A DNA stretch of 12,023 bases, taken from contig PITI01000469.1 in NCBI GenBank assembly GCA_004325065.1, positions 1 to 12,023 on the forward strand, in the 5' to 3' direction. The position numbers and the translations under genes were made by a program. Below, piece by piece: positions 1 to 7,416 of this stretch (position 1 is the stretch's first letter; each line of letters begins with the position of its first letter). The notes under the pieces are model-generated. The model was not told the origin of the DNA, searched no databases, and saw nothing but the letters and a program-made list of their open reading frames with translations. Origin of the DNA: Hamiltosporidium magnivora (taxonomy: Eukaryota > Microsporidia > Dubosqiidae).

Positions 1-475
1 AGACTATGCAGCATCCCCACTTACTCTACACTTTCTGAACCGAATGAACTTCTAGCTAACATATATTTCAGAGACTTACATGAGGTCCACCTAGACAGTG
101 CAATATCATATCAACAGGTATAACCTGCTACTTAGCTCTCCCGGCTTTAAATGGTTTTTATTTTTATATCTCCCAGGCGCTAAGTCTTCTAATCCGAGTG
201 AGCAAGGCTAGGTTTCCATGTTTTTACATGGGAATTACCTACATGTTTGGCTGCGGCTTTTGATCCGAGTTACATAAAAAACTACAAATAAATTCGTAGA
301 AAAAGTTTCGCCTTTTTGATGGCTTCTATTCCTCATCTAAATTCCCATAGAACAACCGAAAATCTAGTGTGGTTTAATTCCCAACAAAAATCCAAACAAT
401 GACCTCATAGCAGTTTCAAAAACTCATTGCCAAGCAGAAAGTTTTTTATATGGTTATCCTCCCTCCACTTTTATA
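1..475 (-). rRNA. Large-subunit (23S-28S type) rRNA, internal fragment, 5'-truncated
   Basis: Read on the minus strand, this stretch follows the LSU rRNA core in order from late domain II into domain III. The order of matches is: a block like eukaryotic GCGTGGAGGTCAGTGACGAA (here GCTATGAGGTCATTGTTTGG, near 400); the AGATnTTnGGT...AGAAG block (about 365-325); GTAACTCGGATCAAAAGCCG, matching the GTTAGTCGATCCTAAG block (about 272-252); the hairpin AATTCCCATGTAAAAACATGG (about 236-214), matching the conserved GGGAATCC...GGATTCC helix; CGCCTGGGAG (about 180); and GTGTAGAGTAAGTGGGGATG near 30, matching TGTAGATAAGGGAAGTCGGC. Expansion segments are minimal, as in microsporidia. The 3' part would lie beyond position 1. 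The 5' part should continue above about 475, but that sequence is nearly pure A/T and not rRNA-like, so the copy looks truncated there. The alignment was done by hand from memory of yeast and E. coli LSU. Confidence 0.78.
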
Positions 476-1133
476 GTCAAATATAAATAAAAAATTTTAA
501 AAATAGAATGACAAATTTGATATTGGTTGTAAATTTTAATTTAGTTAATAGAAAAAATATGTGAGTTAAATTAAGATTTTTTCAAAATATTTAAAAATAA
601 ATAATCAAAACGTTTAGAACAGATAAACAATGTTTGTATAATGATATAGATACTTAGACATAAATAAAATTTAATAATATGGATAGATAGAGTAATCTTA
701 TTCTGTAAAATAAAAGTTTCTATTTGCTGTCAATATTAAAGTTTATTCAAAACTAATTGATCAAATAAGAGAAGCAAGATATTATACCTTTTAAAAAAAC
801 AAATAAATTATTAATTAGAAATATATATGTTATGGTCAATTTTTAGAAATATATTTCAATCATCAAATTATTTTGTAATTTTTGATTTTTTTATGATAAA
901 TTATTTATAATTTTTACCAATTCAAATAACTTTTTAAAAATAAATTTTATAATAAACATATAATATCTGAAAATATCATTGTAAATCTGAATAATTTTCA
1001 AGAATATATTTTTAGCAAAAGTCAATTGGCCATTAAATATAAATACTATAAATCCTTATAAATCTGATAATTCTAATAATTTTCAAGAATATATTTTTAG
1101 AAAAATCGGTTGGCCATCAAATATAAATAATAA
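476..1133. other. AT-rich intergenic spacer, no gene seen
   Basis: Extreme A/T sequence lies between the rRNA fragment and the helicase. I see no open frame of useful length and no tRNA-like B box. The 5' half of LSU rRNA would be expected here on the minus strand, but no conserved domain I block can be recognised. The only structure is the direct repeat at 983-1129. Confidence 0.7.
983..1129 (+). repeat. Direct repeat of about 55 bp upstream of the helicase start
   Basis: Two copies (about 990-1045 and 1075-1129) share AATAATTTTCAAGAATATAT, then a TTTTTAG block, TTGGCCAT and AAATATAAATA. They differ by a few substitutions and one single-base indel, and both follow an AAATCTGA box. The second copy ends four bases before the helicase ATG, so its GGCC/TGGCCA core lies about 20 nt upstream of the start codon. 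That is where microsporidian CCC/GGG-like start-proximal elements sit. It may be a duplicated promoter/leader segment. Confidence 0.85.
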
Positions 1134-2993
1134 ATGAAAGAATGTGTTATGAAAGAAATATATGCTTCAATTCAAAAATACGATAATATTATAGTAACGG
1201 GTGGAACCGGAAGTGGTAAAAGTACTAAATTACCACAGATATTGTATAAAAGTGGCAATGTTATAATAACCCAGCCACGACGTGTATCAACAGTGAGTCT
1301 AGCAAAGAGAATTTCTATGGAATTAAAATCTAAAATTGGGGAGACAGTTGGGTATAAAATACGATTTGAATCTATATTTTCGAAAAATACAAAAATATTT
1401 TGTGTCACAGAAGGTATTTTATTGAAAGAGATAGAAACAGACATGTTATTATCAAATTATGATTATTTTGTTCTTGACGAAATTCATGAGCGTACTGTTC
1501 TTATTGATATACTATTAAGTTATTTAAAATATTTACAGAGTATACGAAAAATTAAAATCATATTGGTTTCAGCTACTGGGGAAATAGAAATGTTGAGTGA
1601 TTATTTAGACTTTTGTCCGGTATACAATATTTTAGACAAAAAATTTCCCATTAAAATTATTTATAATGATTTATTGAAAATAGAAGATATAATTATGAAA
1701 GAGAATAAAAATACTCTTGTCTTTCTACCTGGTATTAATGAGATAGAAGAATATTCTAAAAAACTTAAAAATCTAGATGCAGAAATCTTTATTTTACATT
1801 CTACACTTCGTGAAAGGAACTTTGAAGTGTTCAAAACTACTGAAACTCGTAAAATAATATTAGCTACCAATATTGCAGAAACTTCTATTACATTACCAAA
1901 TATAGAATGTATTATAGATACGGGTATGTGTAAAGAAAAAATATATTTTGAAGATGATGATTTAGAATCATTAGAAACCATATTTATATCCAAGGATTCT
2001 GCTATCCAACGAACCGGAAGAACAGGAAGAACTTGTTCTGGAATTTGTTATAGATTGTATACATTTGATAGTTTTCAATCCTTTATAGATAATAGGAAAC
2101 CAGAAATACAAAGAATAGAGCTTTCAAATTTTATTTTAAAGATAATGCAGTTAATAAAAGTTTCTAAAATAGAATATTTAAAATTGCCTGCCTCTCCATC
2201 ACTTAAATCTTTAAATAATTCGATATCCAAACTTTTAGTATTGGGATTTATCGAAGAAAATTTTACTTCAAAAGAAGCAAATTTTTATGAAAAAAAGGCT
2301 TATATTAGTCAAAAAGGCATTATATCTAATATTTGGAACATAGACATATGTTCCTTCTTAAAAAGATATAATCTTACTCAATTAGGAAATTTCACAAGTA
2401 TAATTCCGTTTGACTTTCTTCTTTCAAAAATTATTTCTGAAGGAATTAAATATAATTTAGCTTATGAATCAGTTATGCTAGCCTCAATCCTTACATCTGA
2501 AATATTTTTTAATATAAATTTCATAGAAATTTCGAGTACATTCATTTCAGCGGTCAATAATGATTTCGATTTAATAATAAAATTATTTTATAGAATTTTA
2601 AAATCAGAAAATAAGATAAGCATGTGTAACCAATTAAACATTTCGTATCTTACATTTCGATACACCGAAAAGATATTTAAACAAACTCTTAAATTATTAA
2701 AAATATCAGAAAACAAAATAGAAACAAATATAAACAACAAATTTACTATAAAAAATGTTATCATTAACAGTTTATACATTAATACCGTACAAAAAATACG
2801 TAATTCTTTATTTTATCAAAGAATATTGTATGGAAATGAAGATCAATATTTATTATCTACCAATAGTACAGTAAAAAATTGTAATTATTTAATATTTTAT
2901 GAATTACGAACCAAAAAAAAAGTTATGAATTTTAATATAGAAATTACCAATACTGATCTACAAAATATCAAAGCAAAATTACATAAAATATAA
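1134..2993 (+). CDS. DEAH/RHA-family ATP-dependent RNA helicase
   Basis: A 619-residue, apparently complete superfamily 2 RNA helicase, which uses ATP to remodel RNA or RNA-protein complexes. The motifs appear in order: Walker A GTGSGKST (24-31), TQPRRV (46-51), DEIH (115-118, with Ile where spliceosomal members have DEAH), SAT (146-148), LVFLPG (195-200), TNIAETSIT (245-253) and QRTGRTGR (292-299). A winged-helix/ratchet region follows from about 325. The C-terminus (about 580-612, FYELRTKKKVMNFNIEIT) resembles the closing OB-fold segment of Prp43/Prp22/DHX37-type proteins. There is no N-terminal extension: Walker A begins at residue 24, so it is close to the minimal core. An in-frame TAA immediately precedes the ATG, which fixes the start; Met6 is the only near alternative. 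The GILLKEI...LLSNYD...DEIHER stretch is reminiscent of ribosome-biogenesis (Dhr1/DHX37) and spliceosomal members. I cannot say which process it serves. Confidence 0.96.
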   Translation: MKECVMKEIYASIQKYDNIIVTGGTGSGKSTKLPQILYKSGNVIITQPRRVSTVSLAKRISMELKSKIGETVGYKIRFESIFSKNTKIFCVTEGILLKEIETDMLLSNYDYFVLDEIHERTVLIDILLSYLKYLQSIRKIKIILVSATGEIEMLSDYLDFCPVYNILDKKFPIKIIYNDLLKIEDIIMKENKNTLVFLPGINEIEEYSKKLKNLDAEIFILHSTLRERNFEVFKTTETRKIILATNIAETSITLPNIECIIDTGMCKEKIYFEDDDLESLETIFISKDSAIQRTGRTGRTCSGICYRLYTFDSFQSFIDNRKPEIQRIELSNFILKIMQLIKVSKIEYLKLPASPSLKSLNNSISKLLVLGFIEENFTSKEANFYEKKAYISQKGIISNIWNIDICSFLKRYNLTQLGNFTSIIPFDFLLSKIISEGIKYNLAYESVMLASILTSEIFFNINFIEISSTFISAVNNDFDLIIKLFYRILKSENKISMCNQLNISYLTFRYTEKIFKQTLKLLKISENKIETNINNKFTIKNVIINSLYINTVQKIRNSLFYQRILYGNEDQYLLSTNSTVKNCNYLIFYELRTKKKVMNFNIEITNTDLQNIKAKLHKI

Positions 2994-3377
2994 TATTTGT
3001 TTATTACTGTTTTCTAATATTAATTAAATGCAATATTATTTTTAAGTGATTCAATAATTTACAATGTTTATACAGATTTCAATCTATGAATTTCTAATAC
3101 CAAATTAGATATTCAAATATCGAATATAAATTATTAAATGTTTTAATAACTTCTTATATATTTATTAAATTTACGAATAAGAAAAAAAAATAATCTTTAA
3201 ACTAATATATATAATCAATATGAATTCAATAAGCAATATCCTATAACATTTATATAATAAATACATAAAAAACCACTATTAAATAAACAATTTTTATCAT
3301 TAAATATATTTAAATTAAATACCGAAATTCTATTTTTATGCATCTTTTATATAAAAATAGTTTCTGAAAAAAAATGC
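2994..3377. other. AT-rich spacer with a hairpin before the copper transporter
   Basis: No gene is seen. The only notable element is a perfect 10-bp inverted repeat: CTATTTTTAT (3330-3339) and ATAAAAATAG (3351-3360), with an 11-nt loop. It ends 17 nt before the ATG at 3378. In DNA this AT-rich such palindromes can arise by chance, so a regulatory role is speculative. Confidence 0.6.
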
Positions 3378-3827
3378 ATGATACTTCACAATGAAATACC
3401 AACAAGATGTTGCGGTATGTCTCTAACATTAAACAACACTTCAAAACTGAAAGGCTTTTTGTTTAAAAACATAACCATATCAGGAATACCTTTTTACACT
3501 TTTCTATTTACATTATCTTGTATTTCATTTATAATACCAGTATTTAAACAAAAATATTTAATGAAAATTAAAAAGTATAAAAAAAGAAAAGAAATTATTT
3601 ATCAGATTGTTTTATATTTATATATTTTTACAATTAAATCTTTTATATTTTTAGTGTCCTGGATGCTTATGATGGTATCTATGACAGCTAATGTTAAAAT
3701 TATATTTTTTATATTGGTAGGACATGTATTTGGAAGTATTTGGTGTGTAAGAAATCGAAAATATAGAAATGGTAAAATTCGAAATAATTTCTATAAAGAT
3801 ATAGAAAGTAGTACTTGTTGTATGTAG
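3378..3827 (+). CDS. Ctr-family copper transporter (high-affinity Cu(I) uptake)
   Basis: A 149-residue membrane protein with the layout of Ctr copper transporters, which work as trimers that pass Cu(I) across the plasma or vacuolar membrane. The N-terminus has a CCGMSLTLN box (11-19), like the C-x-MSMTFN motif of fungal Ctr proteins. There are three hydrophobic segments (about 36-55, 73-94 and 94-122). The second-to-third segment region carries the signature M98-x3-M102 in MMVSMTANV, followed by G115-x3-G119, the helix-packing glycines of the last transmembrane segment. A basic loop (62-71) follows the first segment. The C-terminus ends CCM (147-149), matching the Cys/His tail that hands copper on. 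The methionine-rich ectodomain is almost absent, as in short Ctr2-like forms. An AATAAA lies about 20 nt after the stop codon. The motif set is specific, so I am fairly sure of the family. Confidence 0.86.
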   Translation: MILHNEIPTRCCGMSLTLNNTSKLKGFLFKNITISGIPFYTFLFTLSCISFIIPVFKQKYLMKIKKYKKRKEIIYQIVLYLYIFTIKSFIFLVSWMLMMVSMTANVKIIFFILVGHVFGSIWCVRNRKYRNGKIRNNFYKDIESSTCCM

Positions 3828-4730
3828 AAAGGCTATGTGTAAGTATAATAAATAAATGTGACTGAAATAGATATTTGTTTATTTTTTCTCTTTTATCATT
3901 AATTTGATGTATTTTATAACAGAAATATAAATATTTCATATAAAATTATTGTAAACCAATAAAAAATTGTACAATGATTAATTAAAATGTAATAAATCTA
4001 AATTATTCTTTATTTTCCAAAATTAAATTATTCTTTATTTTCCAAAATAAAATTATTCTTTATTTAATAAAATTCTTGTTTAAAATATTTTTCATACTTT
4101 TATACTTTTCTATCTCATTAATTACCATCAAATCTTCTATTAAATCTAGTAATAACAATTTAAATGATATCTAAATTAACTTTTAAAAGTCAAATATAGA
4201 TAATTTAAAATTATCTAAACTTATCAATAATTAGAGTTATATGGATAGATAAGTATAATAGCTACAGTTATGTGACTAAGTAAAAAATTACAATTTATTT
4301 ATTAATTTGTATTAAAACTTTAGTTGTTTCTATTAAATATTTTTGATTACAATAATAATAGAAAATCATATTTTGTTTAACTCAAATATTAAAACATCAT
4401 TTATTACATATTATATATTAGAATAATCAAAAAAACAAGCTAAAAAGTTAAAAAGAATTTGAATTGTATTCATTAAAGGAAATACATATTTAAAAAAAAG
4501 TGGACCCCTGAAAATAAGTATGTGGAAATAAGGAGTAGACACCAGAATAAAACTAGTATAAAAGTTAAAAACAATAGACTCCATGCATTTATTTTAGATT
4601 AAAAACTAAATATGATAACCTTTGGTTTTGTATGAATTATATGATATGAATTAACTTCAACTTTTTAATTTAAAAAACCAAGGAAATATGATTTATTGGC
4701 TAATGAATTTGTTCTTACTCATAAATGTAG
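3828..4730. other. AT-rich spacer, no gene seen
   Basis: About 900 bp without a credible ORF on either strand. It contains AATAAA copies just after the copper transporter, the 25-bp tandem repeat at 4000-4065, and a slightly less AT-rich patch around 4500-4600 beginning GTGGACCCCTGAAAATAAG. I could not match that patch to a known element and found no inverted partner for it in the window. Confidence 0.6.
4000..4065. repeat. 25-bp tandem repeat, about 2.6 copies
   Basis: The unit AAATTATTCTTTATTTTCC plus AAAATT starts at 4000, 4025 and 4050 with an exact 25-bp period. The third copy breaks off after ATTCTTTATTT. The first two are identical over at least 23 bases. It is a local minisatellite in the spacer, with no visible function. 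Confidence 0.9.
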
Positions 4731-4867
4731 TATTGAAATAATATCTTAAGTGATAATTTGGAACGGTATTGTTAAAAGAAATTACAGAATGTATTTTGAA
4801 AGAATACAAATGTATTTCAGAATAGAGGAATATATTTATGATTTTAATAAAATATAAATTTATATCA
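4731..4867 (+). mobile_element. Old LTR-like copy A (decayed solo LTR?)
   Basis: This stretch aligns almost without gaps to 4906-5042 at an offset of 175 bases. About two thirds of the positions are identical over the first 54 bases. Most differences are transitions, with T or A here where copy B has C or G. Copy A begins TATTGAAATAAT where B begins TGTTGAGACAAT, and both finish in CA. The pattern suits an older, mutated duplicate of a TG...CA-bounded element. It could also be an unrelated spacer duplication. Confidence 0.4.
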
Positions 4868-4905
4868 GCCTTTAACCAATAGTTAGATATTAATTATAAG
4901 TGTAA

Positions 4906-5042
4906 TGTTGAGACAATCCCTTATGTTCAAACCTGGGACGATATTGTGACAAAATACCATAAATATCATCTTAAAAGACAGCAAATACTCATAAATGTAG
5001 AGACATAATTCAATTCATTGTAAATAAAAGGACAATCGAAAC
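4906..5042 (+). mobile_element. LTR-like copy B
   Basis: A 137-bp segment that begins TGTTGAGACAATCCC and ends CGAAACA, the TG...CA boundaries expected of an LTR. It contains TAAATAAAA (5021-5029) that could act as a polyadenylation or TATA-like signal. It is less AT-rich than its surroundings and is followed directly by a non-AT-rich leader and ORF, as the 5' LTR of a Ty3/gypsy-type element would be. I could not identify a clear TGG-type primer binding site or a target-site duplication, and no matching 3' LTR lies downstream in the window. Confidence 0.4.
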
Positions 5043-5083
5043 AATTTCTTTCGATCGACGAAGAGAACTTGAACCGGGATCAA

Positions 5084-5365
5084 ATGTCAAATAGAACCCA
5101 AAAGAGCGTCAATGTACGTTATCGAGATAGCAGTGATGTAGGAGATCCAACACCCCCTTTAAAACAAGCGAACCCCCAGGAAGATGATGTTAAACATTTT
5201 AAAACCAAAAATAATCAACCCCTTATTTCACAGGGAGGAACTATGTCAGAGGAACCGACAATAAACATAAATGAAGAGTCGTATTTATAAAAATAAAAGA
5301 TTGTTGTACAAGAAGTAGAAGAAAATATAAAAAGATGTGAAAAAAAAGGCCTTAACGCTGAAATT
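5084..5365 (+). pseudogene. Possible gag-like remnant of an LTR retroelement
   Basis: From the ATG at 5084 an ORF runs 68 codons to TAA at 5288-5290. It encodes a polar Gln/Asn/Asp-rich peptide (begins MSNRTQKSV) with no known domain. Its base composition stands out, with CCCCC runs and several CG dinucleotides that the neighbouring spacer lacks. Reading on in the same frame, two TAA stops two codons apart (5288 and 5294) are followed by about 21 open codons of charged, helix-like sequence (includes EVEENIKRCEKKGLNAEIY) and then TAA TAA. Both early stops would be CAA codons before a C-to-T change. With LTR-like copy B just upstream, a decayed gag is the best guess. No zinc knuckle or protease motif is visible. 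The alternative is an unrelated hypothetical gene of 68 codons. Confidence 0.3.
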
Positions 5366-5752
5366 TATTAATAAATACCAGACATTAATATAAACTAAAA
5401 AATTTATCTTAAGAGGTCTATAAAGAGGAAAGCTTATTATATCTTCCATAATTAGTAAAAAAATACGCTAAAGAGTAAAACGCTTTTAAAATTTAATAGC
5501 TTAATTATTGAGCCCAGATTTTTAAGAAAATGACTGATATAAAGTACAAATTTTAAATATAGAAAGAGAATCAGATATTGATTTCAGATCAAAGACATAT
5601 AACTGATACCTATATAGAAGATACCATTATAATACATTGACTCAAATCAAAAAATATATTTTTACTTTTATTATATTTTGGAATACAACAGTAACCCTTA
5701 CAGATTTATTTTATAAGAAATGTATAAATCAGTTTACTATGTGTAACCCTTA
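5366..5752. other. Spacer before GID8 with duplicated CCC motif
   Basis: No intact gene is seen. The left part may be further retroelement remains. The right end carries two exact copies of GTAACCCTTA (5691-5700 and 5743-5752), and the second abuts the GID8 start codon. Confidence 0.5.
5691..5752 (+). promoter_or_regulatory. CCC-like start-proximal motif, duplicated (GTAACCCTTA)
   Basis: GTAACCCTTA occurs at 5691-5700 and again at 5743-5752, where its last base is immediately followed by ATG at 5753. CCC-like elements close to the start codon have been described as general microsporidian transcription/translation-start signals. The TAA inside the second copy (5744-5746) is also an in-frame stop, so translation cannot start further upstream. 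Confidence 0.55.
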
Positions 5753-6334
5753 ATGAGATTAAGGGAACATGTTGATGACTCAGAAATAGAAAAACTATGT
5801 GAAGAGGTAATATTAGACCATTTAATATATGCACGAGCAGAAAACACAGCAAAATTATTTAGTGAGCGTTTAAATATTAAAGACATACAGGGAATTGATT
5901 TTCTTAAAAAAAGAAAAGAAATATGTGATTTTATAAGTAAAAAGCAAATAGAAGAAGCATTTAAATCCATAAAAAAATATTTTCCTTTTCTTTTTGAAAC
6001 TAGTGATGAAACAGAAAAGAAACTTATTGACGATCTTTTTAAACAAATGTTTATTGATTATGTAGAGCAAGGTGATTTTCAAAAGGCAATAAATACAGCT
6101 AAAGAATTTCTTGAAAAAAATAATTTTGGATTCGATCCGCATGTATTTTCTATATTGGGATATTCTGATTTTGAAAATCACAATATTAAAAAATTCTTTA
6201 ATTCGGAAAGATCAAGCAAACTTGCTGAAAATTTTAATGAAGTTATTTATAAAAGGGTAAAAGGACACTCTAATTCATTGCTACACACACTTTTACTTCA
6301 TTATTCATCTGTTCTGTACTTTTTAAATAAATAA
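5753..6334 (+). CDS. GID8: GID8-like LisH-CTLH-CRA protein (GID/CTLH ubiquitin-ligase subunit)
   Basis: A 193-residue helical protein built like GID8/TWA1, the scaffold subunit that holds together the GID/CTLH E3 ubiquitin ligase (in yeast it degrades gluconeogenic enzymes). A LisH helix pair lies at about 14-46 (EVILDHLIYARAENTAKLF). It is followed by the CTLH region at about 51-108, with the typical RKEICDFISKKQIEEAFKSI and the hydrophobic YFPFLFE turn. Then comes the CRA region at about 98-190 (MFIDYVEQGDFQKAINTAKE, and a final SLLHTLLLHY helix). Human GID8 is about 228 residues and the yeast protein is longer, so this is a compact version. The first ATG is fixed by an in-frame TAA nine bases upstream. 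An AATAAA overlaps the stop codon. RanBP9/Gid1 shares these domains but adds SPRY, and Rmd5/Gid2 and MAEA/Gid9 add a RING; neither is present here. Confidence 0.82.
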   Translation: MRLREHVDDSEIEKLCEEVILDHLIYARAENTAKLFSERLNIKDIQGIDFLKKRKEICDFISKKQIEEAFKSIKKYFPFLFETSDETEKKLIDDLFKQMFIDYVEQGDFQKAINTAKEFLEKNNFGFDPHVFSILGYSDFENHNIKKFFNSERSSKLAENFNEVIYKRVKGHSNSLLHTLLLHYSSVLYFLNK

Positions 6335-6426
6335 AATTCTTGAATCACTCTTATTTATTTTATAGATTTGTTATTTTTATATATATTCTATATTTACTGA
6401 TCTATTGCTCATTTAAATGTTTTTTT

Positions 6427-6680
6427 AATTAATTATCTCTTCCCAGCAAGAAATCATTTTAATTAATACTCTCTTCCCAGCAAGAAATATTTTTGCCAAT
6501 TAATTATCTCTTCCCAGCAAGAAATCATTTTAATTAATACTCTCTTCCCAGCAAGAAATATTTTTGCCAATTAATTATCTCTTTCTCAGCAAGAAATATT
6601 TTTAATTAATACTCTCTTCCCAGCAAGAAATATTTTTAATTAATTATCTCTTCCCAGCAAGAAATATCTTTGCCAATTAA
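6427..6680. repeat. Seven-copy interspaced repeat array with 71-bp higher-order unit
   Basis: The core CTCTTCCCAGCAAGAAAT starts at about 6437, 6471, 6508, 6542, 6579 (variant TTTCTCAGC), 6614 and 6648, so the spacing alternates near 34 and 37 bases. Two flank types alternate: an ATTAATTAT lead-in, and an AATTAATACT lead-in. Most AATTAATACT units are followed by TTTTTGCCAA. A pair of units forms a 71-bp higher-order repeat, copied about 3.5 times. Each core contains TCTT-CCCAGC-AAGA, which can fold into a 4-bp stem with a 6-nt loop. The array lies between the GID8 stop and the VMA16 leader. Confidence 0.93.
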
Positions 6681-6690
6681 TTATCTACTT

Positions 6691-6706
6691 AGGGTTTAAT
6701 AATAGG
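6691..6706 (+). promoter_or_regulatory. GGG-like motif upstream of VMA16
   Basis: AGGGTTTAATAATAGG lies about 65 nt before the VMA16 ATG, just after the repeat array. A GGG followed by a T/A-rich run resembles the GGG-like elements reported upstream of microsporidian genes. The distance is longer than for the CCC motif of GID8, so the assignment is tentative. Confidence 0.3.
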
Positions 6707-6759
6707 TTTAAATTCTTTAATATCTTATATGCAACATTTCTATATTATAATCTATACTT

Positions 6760-7416
6760 ATGGCTCTTTTAATAATCTCACATTTTATTTGTTCTCTTAA
6801 AGATTACACATTTAAAAAAATACAAAAATTTTTGATGCCCATGAAGAAGGTTGGAACAACAATTTTTTTACTGATAGTATCACTTCTTATTTACAAATAT
6901 AAAAATATTCATTCGATTAAAGGAGTAATAGAAGATATAACGCCATTTCTGGGTTATTTGGGTGTAATAATATGTTTTTCTTTAAATGCGTTGGGAACAG
7001 CCAAGGGAATGAGAAGTATTGGTAAATCAGTTTCTGGGGCATCTATTTTGATGCCGAGAGTAGGTGCTAAATCAATCATAGGTACTGTTATATGTGAAGC
7101 AAATTTTATTTTTAGTTTGATACAAACAAAATCATTGATGGATATTTTAAATAAATGTAAAAGTGTGTCTGATGAAAAGGTTACTTCTATTGTTCATCAT
7201 ATTATACTGTGTGCTGGTTGTATTGTTGGAATAAGTGGGTATGCATCTTCTATAGCTACTGGTATGAACTGTGCTGCTATATGTATCATGGATGCTAAAG
7301 ATCCTACACTTTTTGCTAATTTAGTAGCTATAGAGTTAATATCTGGAGGAATTGGTGTGCTTGGATTTGTTTTGGGATTTATAATGAAAGAAAAAGCGGT
7401 GGATTTTTTAAGATAA
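6760..7416 (+). CDS. VMA16: V-type H+-ATPase proteolipid subunit c''
   Basis: A 218-residue membrane protein of the rotary proton-carrying ring of the V-ATPase Vo sector, which acidifies vacuoles and other compartments. It has five hydrophobic segments (about 31-46, 64-84, 107-122, 145-176 and 183-208). This is one more than subunit c, and the length matches yeast Vma16 (213 residues) rather than Vma3 (160). It keeps the c''-type sequence LMPRVGAKSIIGTVICEANF with the proton-binding glutamate E113, the equivalent of yeast E108. The second acidic residue, E192, sits in the last segment (VAIELISGG), also typical of c''. Gly/Ala-rich packing faces are present (GTAKGMRSIGKSVSG, GIGVLGFVLGFIM). 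The first ATG is used; Met26 and Met28 are internal alternatives that would remove the first segment's lead-in. Confidence 0.94.
   Translation: MALLIISHFICSLKDYTFKKIQKFLMPMKKVGTTIFLLIVSLLIYKYKNIHSIKGVIEDITPFLGYLGVIICFSLNALGTAKGMRSIGKSVSGASILMPRVGAKSIIGTVICEANFIFSLIQTKSLMDILNKCKSVSDEKVTSIVHHIILCAGCIVGISGYASSIATGMNCAAICIMDAKDPTLFANLVAIELISGGIGVLGFVLGFIMKEKAVDFLR

Larger units (their letters stand above)
6335..6759. other. Spacer filled by a repeat array before VMA16
   Basis: No coding frame is seen. Most of the gap between GID8 and VMA16 is occupied by the seven-copy repeat array. After it comes an AGGGTTTAATAATAGG segment, then AT-rich leader to the VMA16 ATG. Confidence 0.7.

Noticed and set aside
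20..60. Plus-strand ACCGAATGAACTTCTAGC, resembling the LSU block GCCGAATGAACTAGCC
   Set aside because: It is an isolated match on the wrong strand. The ordered series of LSU blocks is on the minus strand across the same region.
1172..1993. Minus-strand frames inside the helicase gene
   Set aside because: They are antisense shadows of the conserved helicase coding sequence, whose motifs are intact on the plus strand.
2588..2779. Minus-strand 63-codon frame inside the helicase gene
   Set aside because: It is antisense to the helicase C-terminal region and has no motif.
3709..3939. Minus-strand frame overlapping the copper transporter end
   Set aside because: It is antisense to the conserved GxxxG segment and rich in Tyr/Phe/Asn from AT-rich DNA. 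There is no support for a gene.
4498..4520. GTGGACCCCTGAAAATAAG as a transposon terminal repeat
   Set aside because: No inverted or direct partner was found in the window and no transposase frame lies nearby.
5737..6181. Minus-strand frames over GID8
   Set aside because: They are shadows of the LisH-CTLH coding sequence and have no domain of their own.
6427..6680. CRISPR-like array of short repeats with near-regular spacing
   Set aside because: The spacers are not unique: they alternate between two AT-rich types, spacing is only 34-37 bases, and the genome is eukaryotic. It is a higher-order tandem repeat.
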